A stretch of DNA of 36,379 nucleotides, taken from positions 1 to 36,379 of the forward strand of contig NZ_LABZ01000003.1 of NCBI RefSeq assembly GCF_001043955.1. Direction: 5' to 3'. The stretch is from Methylobacterium tarhaniae. GTDB lineage: Bacteria; Pseudomonadota; Alphaproteobacteria; Rhizobiales; Beijerinckiaceae. Every line of letters begins with the position of its first letter. Within the stretch, counting starts at the first letter, position 1. The notes under the pieces were generated by a model. It did no database searches. It was not told where the DNA came from and saw only the letters and a list, made by a program, of their open reading frames with translations. Shown piece after piece: positions 33,964-36,379 of the stretch. Both the position numbers and the translations under genes were made by a program.

Positions 33964-35096
33964 GAAAGGCCCCTAATATATGTGAGAGTCTCGTCGATGA
34001 TGTCCAGTCCAGTATCAGTGATTATTGATCGCCATTCTGCATCAGCTGGGCAGAAGGCATCTCGTAAAGTCTGGCGCAATTGCTTATGCGCGATAGACCC
34101 TCGATCACGATGGTAGAGCCAGTTTTATTCGATCAGGATCTCAGAGATCGAACCGACGCCGAATGTGCCAAACTCTAATGTCAGGTCGAACTTGCATCTC
34201 GCTGACACTCGCTGACGAAAGGCCGACCTCAGGCTTCCGCTGATCGCAGTGGAACTGCTTGATCCGTCGCTTACCCTCGTGACCCGGCCTGAGAGGCGCG
34301 TCACGATCGAACCACCTTCCAGCATCGTCGGATCATGAAGCATGATTTCGGCCTTGCCATAAGCGCCTAAGCCCGTATGGAGGTCGATCATCGCGGCAGT
34401 ATCATATGAATGACCGAGGTCGGACATCAAGTCCTCCACAACTCGGCGAGACCAGCTGGGACGGTTACCACCATAAAATACGCCATCTTCGAATTCATAT
34501 TGTCCGTTGGACAAATCGGCTTGAAGTGCCTTCAAGCCAATCTTCGCGGCAGCCCGTCCAAAAGCGGCGCGACGCGCGCCGATCGATACGGCATCCCATT
34601 GCGCTGGCATCACGTACGGATGAAGCGCCCTGTAGCCTTCATTTCTTAAAGTATTTTTAAAATCTACAAAGTTTCGATTAATATCAATATTATCTTAATT
34701 TGTCCTCCTCGACCAAGCAAATTCGTAAGGATTAACGGCATGAATGAGTAACATCGCCGTTGAATGATCAAGATAAGGATTTCGCGCAAGCCATGCCGTT
34801 TGAATCAGTGATCCAGCCAAGCCTTCCACGCCGTGCACACCGCCGCTGACGACGAGCAGATGCTGCGCCTTTGGATTACCAATCAGTATCATGTCCATGG
34901 CGAGTGCTTCGCCGTGGGGGCCATGTTCAGGATGCATGATACTCGTGACGCGGCCACGTGATCTCGATGCGCACATCAAGAAGCACCGCCGCGCCGAACG
35001 GTAGTCGAGTGCCTCTGTTAGTAGTTGAGGAATGACCATCGGCGTTATCCCCGTTTTATTGCCGTAAATATTTCCATAATACTTTCTGGCACGCAT
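33960..35096 (-). pseudogene. DUF2817 family peptidase-like gene with two in-frame stops
   Basis: One continuous frame from 35096 to TGA 33962-33960 encodes a DUF2817 (M14-like, putative zinc carboxypeptidase) protein: MHPEHGPHGEALAMDMILIG, SGGVHGVEGLAGSLIQTAWL, HAVNPYEFAWSRRTN, then stop, then DNIDINRNFVDF, GQYEFEDGVFYGGNRPSWS, IDLHTGLGAYGKAEI and LTLEFGT, then a second stop, then NWLYHRDRG. The stops are TAA at 34697-34695 and 34127-34125. The family has Glu at the first (RxNEDNxDxNRNF) and an acidic residue at the second, so both could be GAA to TAA changes. There is no frameshift. The final TGA overlaps the MFS start. Function would be hydrolysis of an amide or peptide; a role in tailoring or resistance is only inferred. 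Confidence 0.75.
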
Positions 35097-35198
35097 TGCT
35101 CACGCCTCAAACTAATAATTTTTCAATATTTATTCAATAAATGATAATTTTTAAATTGTAAAATTTTTTTGTTCACAGTAATAAAGTAAATTTAATTT
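35097..35198 (-). promoter_or_regulatory. AT-rich region upstream of the DUF2817-MFS-NRPS operon
   Basis: About 100 bp of almost pure A/T runs lie between the dapA-like remnant and the DUF2817 start and stand out sharply from the GC-rich cluster. It is the only sizeable gap before the overlapping DUF2817-MFS-NRPS1 series and is the best candidate for its promoter. I could not fix a unique -35/-10 pair or an operator. Confidence 0.4.
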
Positions 35199-35749
35199 TT
35201 ACCAGTCATCTCGACGCTGTTCATAATAACAGCAGCATTTTTTCTCGCGCCTCTTACACATCGCCATCTGCGGCAGCGGCGGCTGGAAGCGCTGCCCGCG
35301 AGTCCAGCTATCGGAGGGGGCTAAAGTACCGAGGTGCTGTTCCCACCCGAAAAAGTATCGCACGCCGAGGACAAAGAGCGCTTCAATCTGCAGAACCGGT
35401 CGCGGAGCATTAGCGAAATCTTTGATTCCGACGACACGCGAGAGACCGCCGATCGCGAGTAGCGTTTCGTGGTCGGTCTGGTTCTTCAAGATAAAGAACT
35501 TATTGTAGAGCAGATGTCAAGATCAACATTGTCATGCAACTGTTCGAGATGGCGGAGCGTTTCGTGTTGATCGACCTTCGATCCAAAAGAGGCTGTAATC
35601 ATGATAGCCACGGCGCCTGCCCGCTGAGCCTGCTCAGCGAGGATCAGGACCTCTGTGATTGAAGGGCGCTCGATGCCAGCGAACACAGACGATCTACCGG
35701 CTAGATCGATCGTGGGATGAAGCATCGCACTCCACAGCTCCTTGGTCAA
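35199..35749 (-). pseudogene. DapA-family aldolase-like gene remnant
   Basis: Two frames together resemble the middle of a dihydrodipicolinate synthase/N-acetylneuraminate lyase family protein: FAGIERPSITEVLILAEQAQ, AGAVAIMITASFGSKVDQHE, then after a shift near 35512 LLYNKFFILKNQTDHETLLA and SRVVGIKDFANAPR, with VGIKD carrying the Schiff-base Lys, and RYFFGWEQHL. The N-terminal 60-70 residues are missing; an IS630 end lies some 60 bp upstream. The C-terminal third is scrambled (frames change again after 35340). Family members condense pyruvate with aldehydes. Placed before the NRPS operon on the same strand, it may once have made an unusual amino acid; now it appears dead. Confidence 0.65.
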
Positions 35750-35806
35750 CCATTATTTCTTTCCTGAGGTCAAAAAATGTATATAGGAACAAATATCAAC
35801 AGCCTG

Positions 35807-35947
35807 AGAGTGTGACTTGGTGCGTTGCGGCTTGGCCTGACTTCTGATTCGCTTGTGGGATCAGGAGAATGCGTCATGAACGGGATGGCGATCGCCCGCA
35901 GCGATCTCACCGCTGAGAAGTTGCGCGCGGGCTCCTCTAAGGCACCT
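35807..35947 (+). mobile_element. IS630-family left end with transposase N-terminus (copy 2)
   Basis: Starting GAGAGTGTGAC at 35807, the sequence follows the IS630 end at 19465-19712 in the opposite orientation, including TGATTC and GGATCAGGA blocks. It then has ATG 35876 with MNGMAIARSDLTAEKLRAGS, after which similarity ends (about 35947). Only the end and about 24 codons survive. Together with copy 1 it brackets the NRPS cluster, both transposase starts pointing outward. Confidence 0.7.
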
Positions 35948-36044
35948 CTTTTCACCGTTCGACCACCGTCGAGGACACAGTCGTTATCACGAGGATGACT
36001 TTCGGTGATTGGGTCGTGTTCCTTGGAGTGGTGTAGCTGACCGA

Positions 36045-36062
36045 AGGCGGGAGAACCCGCCT
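36045..36062. repeat. perfect short hairpin
   Basis: AGGCGGG and CCCGCCT pair around an AGAA loop. It lies in a 200-bp stretch (35948-36152) without a recognisable gene. There is no T tract on either side, so a terminator role is doubtful. Confidence 0.4.
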
Positions 36063-36152
36063 GTTCGCCTTTGGCAGCGCTGTAGGAGGCGGGATCTCTC
36101 GCGGGTGTGGCCATCGGCAGTGACAGGGTAGGATCGGTCAGGATAATTCCAT

Positions 36153-36362
36153 CTATATCGGAAACGCCGCAGAGGTCTGTTGAGCGTCCCGAACCATACC
36201 GAAATGGTCGCCCGCGACGCGCACGATGCTCACTTTGTCGGACAGGGAGCTGAGTTCGGCCCGAATGGCATCGTCGCTGTGTGCTCCGATCATGCTGCCG
36301 TTGGCAAAGATCAAGTGGATAGGCCCGTGTACGCGACCAGTGGGAAGGTAAGCGCGATTAAG
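36153..36362 (-). CDS. thioesterase / alpha-beta hydrolase C-terminus (partial)
   Basis: The minus strand, open to the window edge, reads AYLPTGRVHGPIHLIFANGS, MIGAHSDDAIRAELSS and LSDKVSIVRVAGDHFGMVRD, ending TSAAFPI with TAG at 36155-36153. The VAGDHFGM segment, with its His, is the C-terminal part of NRPS-type thioesterases or related hydrolases. It is a second thioesterase, separate from that of NRPS2. At 36363 it meets the IS-like 17-mer, so it is probably truncated, although the frame stays open across the junction. Confidence 0.6.
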   Translation of the reverse strand, partial: LNRAYLPTGRVHGPIHLIFANGSMIGAHSDDAIRAELSSLSDKVSIVRVAGDHFGMVRDAQQTSAAFPI

Positions 36363-36379
36363 AGCGCCTAACAGAACGG
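36363..36379 (+). repeat. IS terminus (17-mer shared with 6652-6668), copy 2
   Basis: AGCGCCTAACAGAACGG, identical to 6652-6668 and in the same orientation, with unrelated sequence to its left. An exact 17-mer by chance in 36 kb is very unlikely, so this is taken as the left end of an insertion sequence that continues past the window. Confidence 0.5.

Noticed and set aside
1..36379. CRISPR array, rRNA, tRNA genes or a replication origin
   Set aside because: No regularly spaced repeats, no rRNA or tRNA signature and no iteron or DnaA-box cluster was seen on reading both strands.

Overview
The window looks like an accessory region of a GC-rich alphaproteobacterium, most likely Methylobacterium/Methylorubrum or a close relative. 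This rests on high-GC codon use, an Agrobacterium-like type VI effector locus, alphaproteobacterial intergenic palindromes and the types of insertion sequence (IS) present. No core gene fixes the species.

Region 1 (1-4600, + strand) is a type VI secretion (T6SS) effector island. It holds the C-terminus of a VgrG spike, a DUF2169 adaptor, a DUF4150 (PAAR-like)-Ntox15 DNase effector of the Tde type and its GAD-like/DUF1851 immunity protein. A second, decayed DUF4150-RHS effector gene follows. The first four genes are in the same order as the Agrobacterium Tde2 locus.

Region 2 (4580-13650) is a mobile and defence patchwork. It contains a broken phospholipase-D-like plus SNF2-type helicase operon, a tyrosine recombinase, a VapBC-type toxin-antitoxin pair and an orphan protein with a HARP-like stretch. 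IS debris runs through it: one complete IS3-family element (ISa), a second IS3-family element (ISb) sitting in a truncated second copy of ISa, and pieces of ISNCY-, IS5- and IS701-like elements.

Region 3 (13650-18020, - strand) holds a GlxA/FtrA-type AraC regulator, a GntR regulator, an EamA permease and a rhodanese. It is flanked by two IS701 transposase fragments. Region 3b (18020-19712) is IS701, IS21 and IS630 rubble.

Region 4 (19713-35806, - strand) is a nonribosomal peptide synthetase (NRPS) cluster. Transcription would run from a dapA-like remnant through a DUF2817 hydrolase-like gene, an MFS exporter and NRPS1 (C-A with an embedded luciferase-like monooxygenase-T-C-A-T), then a TauD/SyrP-like dioxygenase and NRPS2 (C-A-T-TE). 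The line would make an N-capped tripeptide in which the embedded flavin monooxygenase and the 2-oxoglutarate dioxygenase oxidise residues or intermediates. The last domain releases the product and the MFS protein exports it. Outward-facing, inverted IS630-family ends bracket the cluster. A second thioesterase fragment lies at the right edge beside an IS-like end.

Many reading frames break by apparent one- or two-base losses, most of them in short homopolymers, in NRPS1, NRPS2, the dapA-like gene, the phospholipase-D-like gene and istA. Either the region is decaying or the assembly carries uncorrected homopolymer errors. This decides whether the NRPS cluster is alive. The DUF2817 gene differs in having two in-frame TAA codons and no shift.
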